From: Rhodothermales bacterium
GTDB lineage: Bacteria > Bacteroidota > Rhodothermia > Rhodothermales > Bin80
Direction of reading: 5' to 3'
NCBI GenBank assembly: GCA_028278205.1
Contig: JANQES010000023.1
Coordinates: 1-42,871, forward strand
DNA: 42,871 nt
Positions within the stretch are counted from its first letter, which is position 1. The number at the start of each line of letters is the position of its first letter. Below the pieces are notes generated by a model. It was not told the origin of the DNA and did not search any database. It saw nothing but the letters and a program-made list of their open reading frames with translations. Shown here one piece after another: positions 1 through 9,669 of the stretch. Position numbers and translations under genes: made by a program.

Positions 1-3000
1 ACCGACGACCCGGTCAATCCCGGCGACCCGGTTACGCTGGAGTTTACGCTGACTAACCTCGACGGGACCAATGCCGCCTCAATGATCGATTTCACCGACA
101 ATCTTGGCGCTGCCCTCACCGACCTGACCTTCGACAGCGTGCTGCTGAACGACTGCGGTGCGACGATCACCGGAACCGGCACGACGACGATCACCGTAGA
201 CGATGCAGCCCTGGCCGCCGGGGCTTCGTGTACCATCCGGGTCTCCCTCACAGTCCCCGCCGCCGCAGAGGGTGGCATTTATACCAACACCACCAGCGAC
301 GTCTCCGGCACCATCAACAGCCTCACCGTCCGGGGCGATCCGGCCTCGGACGACCTGGAGGTCACAGAAATTTCGCTGGACTTCTCGAAGAGCTTCGACG
401 GCCCGACGACGGCTGGCGGCACGGCGGTGCTGACCTTCACCATCACGAATGCCGGCACCGAGGAGGCCTCGATCCTCGCCTTCTCGGACGACCTGGACGC
501 CGTGATTACGGGGCTGGATGCAACGGGCCTGCCGCAGGACGACGTGTGCGGCGAAGGCTCACAGATCGCTACGGACGGCGCAGGCCTCCTCACCCTCACC
601 GGCGGCACCCTGCCGCCGATGGGGGGCACCTGCGTCATCACCGTCACGGTGTCGGTGCCGGTGGGGGCTGCTCCGGGCGTCTTCACCAACACCACGAGCG
701 ACCTCTTCTTGAACGGTGCCTCGGTGGCACAACCGGCTACTGCCGACTTGACGATCGAAGGGGTGCTGGACTTCAGCAAGGATTTCGCCCCCGATCCCAT
801 CGGCCCCGGCAGCGTCACGATGCTGACGTTCACCATCACCAACCCGGAAGCGACGGGCGTGACGGATCTGGCGTTCACAGATGACCTGCCCGACGGGATG
901 ACGATTGCCGCCCCGGCCGCCATCGTCAACGAGTGCGGCGGCACGGTCACGGCACCCGACGGCGGCACCATCATCGAACTCACTGGCGGCCTGCTGGCAG
1001 CCGGCGATACGTGTACGATCACGGTCAACGTCACAGCCGGGCTCATCGATACTTCCGACACCAACTATTCGAACACCACGAGTGTTCTATCGTCGAGCCT
1101 CGGCACCAGTGACCCGGCCACCGACGACCTGGACGTTGTGAAGAGCCTGCCCGGCTTCACCAAGAGCTTCGCGCCCAGCAGCGTCGGCTTCGGAGGCCGC
1201 AGCACGCTGACGCTCACTATCGACAACTCGAACAACGCGTCGGATCTGACGAATCTGGACTTCACGGACAACCTGCCCGACGGGATGGAGATCGCCGATC
1301 CGGCCAATGCCTCCACGGACTGCGGCACGGCCACCGTTCCTCCCACACTCACCGCCGATGCCGGAGATACCGTCATCATCCTCGACGCCAACGGCAACTT
1401 CAGTTTCCCGGCGCTGGATGCCGGGGCGACCTGTACGGTCACCGTCGACGTCGAAGGCAACGCCCTCGGCCAACTCGGCAACGTCACGAACGAATTGCTC
1501 GTGGTCATTACAGCGACCCAGATGTCTGCCGGCAAGGCGAGCGCCGTCCTCGAAGTCAGCGGCGGGGCGCCCGACGGCATCTCGCTGGTCAAAGAATTCA
1601 TCGACGATCCGACGCCGCCCGGCGACGAGGTCACGCTCCAGTTCACGATCCTCAACGGCAGCCGCGATTTCTCGGCCACCGACATCGCCTTCGACGACGA
1701 CCTGGAGACCATGCTCACGGGCCTTGCCCCAAACGAGACGCTACCGAAGACGGTCTGTAACGGCGGCACGCTCGATTTCGCGACCGGCACGCTCAGCCTG
1801 ACCGGCGGCACGCTCGCGGCAGAGGGCACCTGTACGTTCACCGTGACGCTGCTCGTGCCCGCTGGAACCACACCCGGCGAATACATCAACACCACGACGG
1901 CCGTCACCGGAATGGTCAACGGCAGCCCTGTCACCGGCAACATGGCTACGGATGACCTCTTCGTCGAGCCCGTGCCGCGCATCACGAAAACGTTCCTCGA
2001 CAACCCCGTGGGCGGCGGCGGCACGACCCGCCTCGAATTCACCATCACCAACACCAGCACCACGTCGGCAGCAACCGACATCGCCTTCGAGGATGTCTTC
2101 AATGAGATAATGCCGACAGCCTCCGCAGTCCCGGCAGACGGTTCCTGCGGCGCTTCGTCGGACTTCACCTTCACGGCGCTGACGAATCCTCCTCCGCCCG
2201 CATCAAGTACGCCTGCCACACTCACGCTGACGGATGGCGAGGTGGCGGCGGGCGCGTCGTGTACGTTTGAGATCACCCTCGACGTTGATCCAGGCGCTGC
2301 CCCAGGCACGTATACGAATACGACGAGTGCGATCACAGCCACCGTCGACGGGGCGACGCGGATGGGTGATCCGGCCAGCGACGACGTCGTGATCGTAGCT
2401 GCCCCGGCGCTGGTCAAGGAATTCACCGACGACCCGGTCGATCCCGGCGCCACGGTTACGCTCGAATTCACGCTGACCAACGACGACCCGGATAATGCGG
2501 CTTCCGACATCGCCTTTACGGACGACCTCGACGCCGTGATCTCGGGGCTCGTGGCGACGGGCCTGCCGCAGAGCGAGTGTGGCGGCACTGTCAGCACGCC
2601 GGACGGCGGCATGACCATCGAGTTCACCGGCGGCAGCCTCGCGGCGGGCGCATCCTGCACCTTCAGCGTCACGCTCGATGTGCCCGGCACGGCCACGCCC
2701 GGCAGCCATACCAACACCACCAGCGCCATCACGGCCACCGTGCTCAGCACCACGGCCACGGGCAACGCCGCCTCGGACGACCTTGAGATCTCAAGCCTGA
2801 CCCTGACCAAGGAGTTCACCGACGATCCCATCCTCCCCGGCGGCACCGGGACGCTCCGCTTCACCCTCGACAATGCCAGCGCCACCGACGCCACCGGCAT
2901 CGACTTCGACGACGCGCTGAGTGCCATCCTTCCGGGCACGCCGGACATTACGGTAGTCACTGCGCTGCCCATATCGGTTTGCGGCGGCACGCTCAGTGGT

Positions 3001-6000
3001 ACAGCCAGCTTCCTGAGCTTCGACGGCGGCAGCGTGTTGGCCAATGACCAGTGCAGCTTCGACGTCACCATCATGGTGCCTGCCGGGACTGCCGATGACA
3101 CGTACACCAACGTCACCAGCAGCGTCACTTCCAGCCTCGGCACCGGAGATCCGGCAACGGATGAGTTGATCGTGATGGGCACGCAGTTGGAGCTGACCAA
3201 GGAGTTCACCGACGACCCGATTGAACCCGGCGGCACGGGCACGCTGCGCTTCACGCTCACGAACCTCGACCCGACGAATACCGCCTCGGCTGTCGCCTTC
3301 GACGACGACCTCGACGCTGCGCTCTCGGGGCTCGTGGCGACGGGCCTGCCCGTCTCCGGCTGCGGCGGCACGGCGGATACGTCGGACGGCGGCATGACCA
3401 TCGAATTCACCGGCGGCACCCTCACGGGGGGTGAAGTATGCTTCTTCGACGTTACGGTGACGGTACCGGGAGGGGCTGCCGAGGGCAGCTATACCAACAC
3501 CACCACCGGCGTCACGGGCACCATCAACGGCCTCGCTGTCACCGGTGATCCGGCCACGGACGAGCTTACCGTAAGCGCCACCATAGTGACCTTCTCGAAG
3601 AGCTTCGACGGCCCCACGACGGCCACCGGCACGCCGGTGCTGAGCTTCACCATCACCAACACCGCCTCCACTTCCGTCTCCGACCTCGGCTTCACGGACA
3701 TCCTTGAGGATGTGATCTCGGGGCTCGTCAGCACCAGTGGCACGCTGACCGATGTCTGTGGCTCCGGATCGATGATCGAAGGTACGTCGACGCTGATGTT
3801 CACCGGGGGCAACCTCGGGCCGAGCGAGTCATGCACCATCGATGTCGATTTGTTGGTGCCCGATTTGACGGCGGCGGGCACCTACCCCAACACCACGAGC
3901 GAACTCAGCCAGAACGGCATCCCGGTAGCCGATCCCGCCACCGCCGACCTGACCGTCGAGCCCGCGCCAACCTTCGCCAAGGAATTCGATCCCGACGCCA
4001 TCTTGTTCGAGGGCGCCAGCACACTCACCTTCACCATCGACAACACGGCCAGCGCTCTCGACGCGACTGACCTCGACTTCACCGACAACCTGCCCGCCGG
4101 CGTCGTAATAGCAGATCCCGCCAATGCGACGACCGATTGCACCGGCGGCACGCTGACGGCAGACGCGGGCACAAGCGTCATCACCTACACCGGCGGCGAG
4201 GTCGCTGCCGGAGCCAGTTGTACCATCAGCGTCGACGTGACGGGCACCGCCGGAGGCACGCACACCAACCTCACCGAAGACCTGACCTCGTCGTCGGGCA
4301 ACAGCGGCACGGCTACGGACGATCTGGAGGTAGAAGCCGAGCCTGACATCACCGTCGAGAAGACCGACGACGGCGACAGCGAACCCGGCAATACCATCGT
4401 CTACACGGTGACCATCACCAACAACGGCGGCGGCGCTACTGATGTGGTCTTCACCGACACGGTCGATGGCAACACCACGCTCGACTGCACCACCAACCCG
4501 CCGGCGACCACCCTGGGCACCGTCGACACCTGTGACGACAGCACCGGCGAGGTCACCGTCGATGTGGGCACGCTCGCAGCGGGCGGCTCGGTGACGATCA
4601 CCTTCGAAGTAACGGTGGATGATCCGCTGCCGGCGGGCGTCGAAGAGGTCTGCAACCAGGGCACAGCCTCCGGATCGAACTTCGACGATGTCGACAGCGA
4701 TGATCCCGATACCGCCGCTGCTGATGACGAGACCTGCGTCACCATCGACGCCGCGCCGGATCTGGCCCTCTCGAAAGATGACGGCGACGCCACCGTCATG
4801 CCCGGCAACGACGTCTCCTACGACCTTACGGTCGACAACAACGGCAACCAGGATGCCACCGGCGTCGAGATCACCGAAACCGTCCCCGACAACACCACCT
4901 ACAGTGCCTCGAACACCGACGCCTGGTCGTGCTCGGCGGGCGATCCTGCCGGCACCGACTGCACGCTGGCTATCGGCGATCTGGCAGGCGGTTCGAGCGC
5001 CACAGCGACGTTCATCGTGACGGTGGACAACCCGGTTCCGGCGGGTGTCGAGGAAGTCGAGAACGAGGCGTCGGTGGAGGATGACGGCACGAACGGGGCG
5101 GATCCGAATCCGGACGACAACGACGCCAGCGACACCACCCCCGTCGATGCTTCGCCGGAGGTCGATGCCACAAAGACCGACGCGCTCGTGGTCGATGTGA
5201 ACGGCAACGGCCTCTTCGATCCCGGCGATACGATTGAATACACCATCGTCGTCTCGAACACCGGCAACGAGGGGGCCGACACCGTGGTCTTCACCGACAC
5301 GCCGGGCGCCAACACGACGCTCGTCGTCGGTTCGGTGGTAGCGCCCGACGGTACCATCGTCGAAGGCAACACCGCCGGCGACACGATGGTCGAGGTGCAT
5401 TATGACGAGATCGATGGCGACCCGCTCGCCCCGACCTCCGCGACGATCACGTTCCGCGTCCTGATCGTAAGCCCCTTCCCCAACGACGCAGAATCCGTCG
5501 AGAACCAGGGCGTGATCGAGTTCGTCGACGGCGCGCTCGTAGCGGCGACGATCCTCACCGACGACCCCGACACCCCGGCGCTCGACGACCCGACCGTCAC
5601 CCCGATCAACCTTACCGCGGATCTGGCGTTGACCAAAAGGGTGGACAATCCCACGCCGGAACGCTTCACGCCCGTCGAATTTACCCTGACGCTAGAGAAC
5701 GGGGGGCCGGTGGCCTCCGGCGCTGTAGTCCTCGACCTGCTGCCCGAGGGCCTGCTGTTCGTCTCAGCCGATCCTGCTGAAGAGTACGAAGCGGACTCCG
5801 GCACCTGGAAAACCGAACAGATCGCCGTCGGCGACTCCACCATTCTCTTGATCGTCGCGCTCGTCGAGGCCCACACGCCGGTGACGAACGAGGCGGAGAT
5901 CATCGATACGGAGTTCCCCGATCCGAACGAGGACAATAACACCGCCAGCGTCACCATCACACCGACGTTTGCGGCGAATGCGAAGGAAAGCGAGATGGGG

Positions 6001-6297
6001 ATGACGCTGCAAGAGGCCGAAGTAGAGATCCCCGAAGAGTTCGAACTCGGTCCGAACTATCCCAACCCGTTCAATCCGGAGACGGTGATCCCGGTCGGTA
6101 TACCGGAAGCCTCCGACGTGACGGTGATGGTCTACGACATCCTGGGCCGCCACGTGACGACGCTCTACGACGGCACGCTGGCGCCGGGTTGGTATAACAT
6201 GACGTGGCGCGCCACGAACCAGCCTACCGGCGTGTACTTCGTGCGGATGCAAGCCGGATCCTTCGTCAAAACCCAGCGGGTAACACTGCTCAAGTAA
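1..6297 (+). CDS. Giant secreted Ig-like repeat protein with T9SS sorting domain, 5' end outside window
   Basis: The frame is open from base 1, so the gene starts upstream; about 2,098 codons are visible. The protein is a string of about 15 beta-sandwich-like repeats of 120-170 residues. Repeats up to about nt 4340 begin with a KEFTDDP or SKSFDGP motif, then a strand such as LEFTLTN, carry 'FTDDL' and 'GGTLAAGASCTF', and end with 'TNTTS...DPATDDL'. From about nt 4340 four DUF11-like repeats follow (VEKTDDGDSEPGN, LALSKDDGD and similar). The last 85 or so residues, from about nt 6038, form a T9SS type A sorting domain (YPNPFNPET, VYDILGRHV, PTGVYFVRM). Known: such domains direct export through the T9SS and are usually cleaved. 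Inferred role: cell-surface or released adhesin or matrix protein. The repeats are very close at DNA level, so copy number could vary and short-read assembly here deserves caution. Confidence 0.93.
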   Translation, partial: TDDPVNPGDPVTLEFTLTNLDGTNAASMIDFTDNLGAALTDLTFDSVLLNDCGATITGTGTTTITVDDAALAAGASCTIRVSLTVPAAAEGGIYTNTTSDVSGTINSLTVRGDPASDDLEVTEISLDFSKSFDGPTTAGGTAVLTFTITNAGTEEASILAFSDDLDAVITGLDATGLPQDDVCGEGSQIATDGAGLLTLTGGTLPPMGGTCVITVTVSVPVGAAPGVFTNTTSDLFLNGASVAQPATADLTIEGVLDFSKDFAPDPIGPGSVTMLTFTITNPEATGVTDLAFTDDLPDGMTIAAPAAIVNECGGTVTAPDGGTIIELTGGLLAAGDTCTITVNVTAGLIDTSDTNYSNTTSVLSSSLGTSDPATDDLDVVKSLPGFTKSFAPSSVGFGGRSTLTLTIDNSNNASDLTNLDFTDNLPDGMEIADPANASTDCGTATVPPTLTADAGDTVIILDANGNFSFPALDAGATCTVTVDVEGNALGQLGNVTNELLVVITATQMSAGKASAVLEVSGGAPDGISLVKEFIDDPTPPGDEVTLQFTILNGSRDFSATDIAFDDDLETMLTGLAPNETLPKTVCNGGTLDFATGTLSLTGGTLAAEGTCTFTVTLLVPAGTTPGEYINTTTAVTGMVNGSPVTGNMATDDLFVEPVPRITKTFLDNPVGGGGTTRLEFTITNTSTTSAATDIAFEDVFNEIMPTASAVPADGSCGASSDFTFTALTNPPPPASSTPATLTLTDGEVAAGASCTFEITLDVDPGAAPGTYTNTTSAITATVDGATRMGDPASDDVVIVAAPALVKEFTDDPVDPGATVTLEFTLTNDDPDNAASDIAFTDDLDAVISGLVATGLPQSECGGTVSTPDGGMTIEFTGGSLAAGASCTFSVTLDVPGTATPGSHTNTTSAITATVLSTTATGNAASDDLEISSLTLTKEFTDDPILPGGTGTLRFTLDNASATDATGIDFDDALSAILPGTPDITVVTALPISVCGGTLSGTASFLSFDGGSVLANDQCSFDVTIMVPAGTADDTYTNVTSSVTSSLGTGDPATDELIVMGTQLELTKEFTDDPIEPGGTGTLRFTLTNLDPTNTASAVAFDDDLDAALSGLVATGLPVSGCGGTADTSDGGMTIEFTGGTLTGGEVCFFDVTVTVPGGAAEGSYTNTTTGVTGTINGLAVTGDPATDELTVSATIVTFSKSFDGPTTATGTPVLSFTITNTASTSVSDLGFTDILEDVISGLVSTSGTLTDVCGSGSMIEGTSTLMFTGGNLGPSESCTIDVDLLVPDLTAAGTYPNTTSELSQNGIPVADPATADLTVEPAPTFAKEFDPDAILFEGASTLTFTIDNTASALDATDLDFTDNLPAGVVIADPANATTDCTGGTLTADAGTSVITYTGGEVAAGASCTISVDVTGTAGGTHTNLTEDLTSSSGNSGTATDDLEVEAEPDITVEKTDDGDSEPGNTIVYTVTITNNGGGATDVVFTDTVDGNTTLDCTTNPPATTLGTVDTCDDSTGEVTVDVGTLAAGGSVTITFEVTVDDPLPAGVEEVCNQGTASGSNFDDVDSDDPDTAAADDETCVTIDAAPDLALSKDDGDATVMPGNDVSYDLTVDNNGNQDATGVEITETVPDNTTYSASNTDAWSCSAGDPAGTDCTLAIGDLAGGSSATATFIVTVDNPVPAGVEEVENEASVEDDGTNGADPNPDDNDASDTTPVDASPEVDATKTDALVVDVNGNGLFDPGDTIEYTIVVSNTGNEGADTVVFTDTPGANTTLVVGSVVAPDGTIVEGNTAGDTMVEVHYDEIDGDPLAPTSATITFRVLIVSPFPNDAESVENQGVIEFVDGALVAATILTDDPDTPALDDPTVTPINLTADLALTKRVDNPTPERFTPVEFTLTLENGGPVASGAVVLDLLPEGLLFVSADPAEEYEADSGTWKTEQIAVGDSTILLIVALVEAHTPVTNEAEIIDTEFPDPNEDNNTASVTITPTFAANAKESEMGMTLQEAEVEIPEEFELGPNYPNPFNPETVIPVGIPEASDVTVMVYDILGRHVTTLYDGTLAPGWYNMTWRATNQPTGVYFVRMQAGSFVKTQRVTLLK

Positions 6298-6450
6298 TTT
6301 TGGATTTTAGATTTTGGATTTTGGATTGCTTGATGCAACCGAATCCAATAACCGAAGAAGCCGCAACGGTTCAGGCCATTGCGGCTTCTTCCATTGACAC
6401 GACGGCGCGGAATGAGACCAATCCAAAATCTAAAATTCAAAATCCAAAAT
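6297..6450. repeat. Inverted pair of ATTTTGG-type heptad repeats
   Basis: Positions 6297-6327 are four tandem 7-bp units (ATTTTGG and ATTTTAG). Positions 6420-6450 are the same family on the other strand (CCAAAAT, CTAAAAT, TCAAAAT). The left block starts on the last base of the upstream stop codon; the right block lies inside the first codons of apbE. The same heptads recur at 24959-24992 and 34135-34175. Confidence 0.85.
6354..6391 (+). terminator. Hairpin between the repeat protein and apbE
   Basis: A perfect 13-bp stem, gaagaagccgcaa (6354-6366) with ttgcggcttcttc (6379-6391), has a 12-nt loop. It sits 56 bp after the stop of the giant gene and inside the heptad inverted repeat. There is no strong T-run, so it may act as a 3' stabilising hairpin rather than a classical terminator. 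Confidence 0.5.
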
Positions 6451-7449
6451 CGGGCTTATCCGGTCCTGATACTCTCGCTCGTCCTCGCTGCCTGTGCGCA
6501 GGCAAGCAGAGAGAAGACCTATACGTTTTCTCAGTTTGCGATGGGCACGGTGGTGGAATACACGCTCGTCGCGCCCTCGCCCGAGGCGGCCCGGACGGCG
6601 ATGCGGCAGGCTCACGACGAGATGCTGCGGGTGGCGCGGCTGCTCTGGGAAGAGGATTCGCTCAGCCAGATCTATGCCTTCAACCGCGCCGCCGGCCCCG
6701 TCGCGCTCGATCAGGAAACAGTTGATTTTTTGCGCCGCACCTACGACTACTACACCGTCTCCGACGGCGCTTTCGACGTCACCATCAAGCCGGTGCTAGA
6801 TTTGTACGACTTCGACGCCGAGGCGCCCGCGCCGCCCTCGGCGACGGACCTGGCCGAGCGGTTGCCGTACGTTGGGATGGATCACCTGCGGTTCTTGCCG
6901 CCTTCGACCGTCGAAAAAGCCTCGTCCGGCAGCGTGGCCCTTACCGTCGGGGGTGTGGCGAAAGGCTATGCCGTCGATAGAGCGGTGGCTGTCTTGCAGG
7001 CCCACGGCATCGCGCACGCCATCGTCAATGCCGGCGGCGATCTCTACTGCCTCGGCGCCAACGACGGCAACCCGTGGGTCGTCGGCATCCGCCACCCCGA
7101 CGACCCGGCGGCCATCCTCGACACCCTGTTCCTCGCCAACCAGGCCGTCGCCACGTCGGGCGATTACCAGCGCTATTTCACCTACGAGGGCACGCGCTAT
7201 CATCACCTGTTAGATCCCACCACAGGCCGCCCGGCCCGCCGCGCCCGCAGCGCCACCGTCATCGCCCCCACCACCGAACAGGCCGACGCCCTGGCGACGG
7301 CCCTCTTCACCACCGGCCCGGACGGCCTCGCCCTCCTCGACAGCCTCGCGGGCGTCGAAGGCATGGTCGTAGACAGCACCGGGACGCAGCATCGCTCGCA
7401 GGGCTACGATGTGGCTTCGACGCGCCTCGAAGCGGCCTCGCAAAACTGA
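6412..7449 (+). CDS. apbE: FAD:protein FMN transferase (ApbE family) lipoprotein
   Basis: 345 residues from ATG 6412. Known role: transfers FMN from FAD to a Thr or Ser of periplasmic flavoproteins such as Na+-translocating reductase (Nqr/Rnf) subunits. Seen: a lipoprotein signal ending LVLAAC with the lipid-accepting Cys at 28; the entry motif FAMGTVVEYTL; DVTIKPVLDLYDF; the FAD-binding stretch VGGVAKGYAVDRA followed by IVNAGGDLYCLG; and the metal-site region HLLDPTTG followed by SATVIAPT near the C-terminus. Length fits the family. The n-region of the signal peptide (IQNLKFKIQN) is the translation of a heptad intergenic repeat, so the present start appears to have been created by or around that repeat; no other in-frame start lies before the hydrophobic core. 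An upstream TTG (6379) lies in the hairpin and is less likely. No Nqr or Rnf genes are nearby. Confidence 0.93.
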   Translation: MRPIQNLKFKIQNRAYPVLILSLVLAACAQASREKTYTFSQFAMGTVVEYTLVAPSPEAARTAMRQAHDEMLRVARLLWEEDSLSQIYAFNRAAGPVALDQETVDFLRRTYDYYTVSDGAFDVTIKPVLDLYDFDAEAPAPPSATDLAERLPYVGMDHLRFLPPSTVEKASSGSVALTVGGVAKGYAVDRAVAVLQAHGIAHAIVNAGGDLYCLGANDGNPWVVGIRHPDDPAAILDTLFLANQAVATSGDYQRYFTYEGTRYHHLLDPTTGRPARRARSATVIAPTTEQADALATALFTTGPDGLALLDSLAGVEGMVVDSTGTQHRSQGYDVASTRLEAASQN

Positions 7450-7512
7450 ATAGCCTGGAACCCGTCTCAGCGCTGCCCGTGTGAGCGGATTGTAACCAGC
7501 CCGCTTCTCTTG

Positions 7513-8058
7513 ATGTACACGACCCTTCTCGAAAGAATCGCCCGGACGCTTAAGACGGCTTCCATTCCTTACATGATTATCGGCGGGCAGGCTGTGCTTC
7601 TCTACGGAGAGCCGCGCTTGACCAAAGACGTAGACGTCACGCTCGGCGTTGATCTCGACCAACTGCCCGAGATGCTTCGCCTGATTAAACAGATGCAGTT
7701 TGATCTTCTAGCCGATCCGGAAACCTTCACGCGTCAAACCATGGTGCTCCCCTGCCAGGATCCGGATAGCGGGGTGCGTGTAGACTTCGTTTTTTCTTTC
7801 TCTGTCTACGAACGCGAGGCGCTCAACCGGGTCAAGGACGTCGAGATCGGCAACACACAGGTTTGTTTTATCTCGGTGGAAGATCTGATCATCCACAAGA
7901 TGGTGGCCGGGCGTCCGCGCGATCTGGAGGATGTCAAAAGCGTGCTCAATAGGAACCCGGACCTCGACGTGCCGTACCTCCGGCACTGGTTAGAAGCCTT
8001 CTCTGCCGATCTCGGCTATGCGCTTCTGGATCAGTTCGAACAACTCCGCTCATCCTGA
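7513..8058 (+). CDS. Nucleotidyltransferase-fold protein (AbiEii/MNT-like)
   Basis: 181 residues. Seen: the nucleotidyltransferase signature GGQAVLLYG (Gly24-Gly25) followed by LTKDVDVTLG (Asp39, Asp41) and the third acidic position in VRVDFVF (Asp91); then ISVEDLIIHKMVAGRPRDLEDV, typical of the small DUF6036/AbiEii-like group. Known: relatives act as toxins or NMP/tRNA-modifying enzymes in type IV or HEPN/MNT toxin-antitoxin pairs and are often mobile accessory genes. Neighbours: 63 bp after apbE; a small gene starts 12 bp downstream and a third small frame overlaps that one, suggesting one transcript. The substrate cannot be told. An in-frame TTG at 7510 directly precedes the ATG; ATG is preferred. 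Confidence 0.85.
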   Translation: MYTTLLERIARTLKTASIPYMIIGGQAVLLYGEPRLTKDVDVTLGVDLDQLPEMLRLIKQMQFDLLADPETFTRQTMVLPCQDPDSGVRVDFVFSFSVYEREALNRVKDVEIGNTQVCFISVEDLIIHKMVAGRPRDLEDVKSVLNRNPDLDVPYLRHWLEAFSADLGYALLDQFEQLRSS

Positions 8059-8070
8059 CACTGCGCCGGC

Positions 8071-8313
8071 ATGATACGACGCCCCGACCTCGTCGAAGCT
8101 TTCGAGCGCGACTACCAGCGCCGGCAACCGCACGATTATCAGCAGAATTTGCGCATCGCCGAGGCGCTCTACGAAGAAGCTCGCGCCCTCGGCATCTTCC
8201 CGCTCAAAGACCCGCTCGACGGCATCGACGTAAAGATCCGTCTGGCTAAAGTTCTGAATTCGATCACAGCAGTTCCCTACACGGAAGCAGACGATGAAGC
8301 GACCTCTGAATAA
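8071..8313 (+). CDS. Small partner protein of the nucleotidyltransferase, function unknown
   Basis: 80 residues, starting MIRRPDLVEAFERDYQR, mostly predicted helical and charged, with the motif IFPLKDPLDGIDVKIRLAKVLN. It starts 12 bp after the nucleotidyltransferase stop and so is probably co-translated. I do not recognise a named family. By position it may be the antitoxin or a cofactor of the upstream enzyme; this is inference. No Arg-x4-6-His HEPN motif is evident. Confidence 0.7.
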   Translation: MIRRPDLVEAFERDYQRRQPHDYQQNLRIAEALYEEARALGIFPLKDPLDGIDVKIRLAKVLNSITAVPYTEADDEATSE

Positions 8314-8458
8314 AAGTATCGAGCAGGTTTTCGCTGAAAGTATGGCGAATCAAGGCTTTCTTGAACAACCTCTCCCATCAGGCGAAAGGTCCTCCTTTCA
8401 ACCGGCTCCTACGCGGGGCAAACCGGCATCCGAAATAATTATCGAAGAGCGGAGATAG
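8294..8458 (+). CDS. Possible 54-residue protein overlapping the previous gene
   Basis: ATG 8294 lies 20 bp before the end of the preceding frame, and the frame runs to TAG 8456-8458. The product starts MKRPLNKSIEQVF and ends ASEIIIEERR. No family recognised. The overlap with the previous gene fits translational coupling in a three-gene unit, but a frame this short could be chance. Confidence 0.4.
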   Translation: MKRPLNKSIEQVFAESMANQGFLEQPLPSGERSSFQPAPTRGKPASEIIIEERR

Positions 8459-8468
8459 GCCGACGCGC

Positions 8469-8536
8469 CATCACCCTACAACCTTCCCCTCTGCCTCGGC
8501 GGCTTCTTCCTTGTCCACGATCTCTTCCTCCATGTC
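8469..8536 (-). pseudogene. Duplicate of the 3' end of uvrA (C-terminal tail remnant)
   Basis: On the minus strand this 68-bp stretch reads EEEIVDKEEAAEAEGKVVG then stop. The true UvrA tail at 10972-11037 reads DEEMVDEEEAAEAEGEVVG then stop. By hand alignment 56 of 68 bases match with no gap, including the TGATG at the stop. There is no UvrA body next to it; the TIR gene starts at the very next base on the other strand. It could be a scar of an insertion at the uvrA 3' end or the last trace of a lost paralogue. Confidence 0.75.
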
Positions 8537-9574
8537 ATGGCCAATCCCGAACAGCTAGCCCTCCTCAAACAAGGCGTAGACGCGTGGAATGCGTGGCGGG
8601 AGGAGAATCCAGAGGTAATCCTGGATCTGCGGAAAGCTAATTTATACGAGGTGCGCCTCGAAGGGGCAAACCTCGAAGGGGCGATTCTCTTCAGGGCGAT
8701 TCTCTTCCAGGCGGACCTCAGAGAGGCGAAACTTGTCGGGGCGAACCTCATCGGGGCAAATCTCTTCGCGGCGGACCTCAGAGGGACGAGGCTCGAAGGG
8801 GCGAGGCTCGAAGGGGCGAGCCTCGTTAGGGCGAACCTCGAAAGGGCGAACCTCAGTGAGGCGAGGCTCGGAAATACCTCCTTCGGCGACACGATACTCA
8901 CTGACGCAAAGAACCTTGAAACATGCGTACATCGTGGCCCCTCTAACCTCGACCATCGCACGCTGGCGCATAACCTCGACCTCCCTGAAGCCTTCCTCCG
9001 GGGCTGTGGGCTTTCTGACGCCGATATCGAATACGCGAAGCTCTACCGCCCCAATCTCACCAACAACCAGATCAACGACATCGTTTACAAGATCTACGAC
9101 CTCCGCGCCACGCAGTCTATCCAGATCAATCCCCTCTTCATTTCCTACAGCCACGCCGACAGTTCCTTCGTTGATCGCGTCGAGAAGGAACTCGACGGTA
9201 AAGGCGTCCGCTACTGGCGAGACAAACACCATGCTACGGCGGGGCGGTTGGAGAAGCAGGTGGACCGCGCCATCCGCCACAACCCGACGGTGCTGCTCGT
9301 CTTGTCCGAACACTCCGTCGAGAGCGATTGGGTGGAGTATGAAGCGCAGAAAGCGCGGGAGTTGGGGAAGGAACTGAAGCGCGACGTGCTCTGCCCGGTG
9401 GCGCTCGATGGTTCGTGGCAGACGTGCGCCTGGGAAGGCCGCCTCCGCCAGCAGATCATGAAATACAACGTCCTCGACTTCTCCGAGTGGCAGGACTCGG
9501 CCACGTTCGACACGCAGTTCGACCGGCTGCTGCGCGGGCTGCGCATCTTTTACGAGCCGGAGGACGAGGGATAA
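8537..9574 (+). CDS. Pentapeptide-repeat protein with C-terminal TIR domain
   Basis: 345 residues. Residues 31-125 are pentapeptide repeats (units such as LEGAN, LIGAN, LERAN), predicted to form a right-handed quadrilateral beta-helix. Residues 126-198 are a linker. Residues 199-340 are a TIR domain: LFISYSHADSSFVDRV opening, YWRDKHHATAG, VLLVLSEHSVESDWVEYE (Glu269 is the likely catalytic Glu by family pattern) and a C-terminal FDRLLRGLRIF helix. Known: bacterial TIR domains often cleave NAD+ or make signal nucleotides in anti-phage defence, while pentapeptide repeats often serve as binding scaffolds. Inferred role: immune or stress effector whose sensor is the repeat part. The start lies exactly at the edge of the uvrA-tail duplicate, and there is no clear ribosome binding site, so the native 5' region may have been replaced. 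Confidence 0.85.
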   Translation: MANPEQLALLKQGVDAWNAWREENPEVILDLRKANLYEVRLEGANLEGAILFRAILFQADLREAKLVGANLIGANLFAADLRGTRLEGARLEGASLVRANLERANLSEARLGNTSFGDTILTDAKNLETCVHRGPSNLDHRTLAHNLDLPEAFLRGCGLSDADIEYAKLYRPNLTNNQINDIVYKIYDLRATQSIQINPLFISYSHADSSFVDRVEKELDGKGVRYWRDKHHATAGRLEKQVDRAIRHNPTVLLVLSEHSVESDWVEYEAQKARELGKELKRDVLCPVALDGSWQTCAWEGRLRQQIMKYNVLDFSEWQDSATFDTQFDRLLRGLRIFYEPEDEG

Positions 9575-9669
9575 TCAATAGGAGGCTGGGGCTTGCATCG
9601 GCCGCCTGTGGACGGGTCATCGACGCCCAAGACGCTTCTTTGCAGGCTTTTATTCGATGAAATATTGTG

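Noticed and set aside
1065..3425. 786-codon minus-strand frame inside the giant repeat gene
   Set aside because: Mirror of the repetitive coding strand; its Ser/Val/Pro-rich repeats simply reflect the sense repeats.
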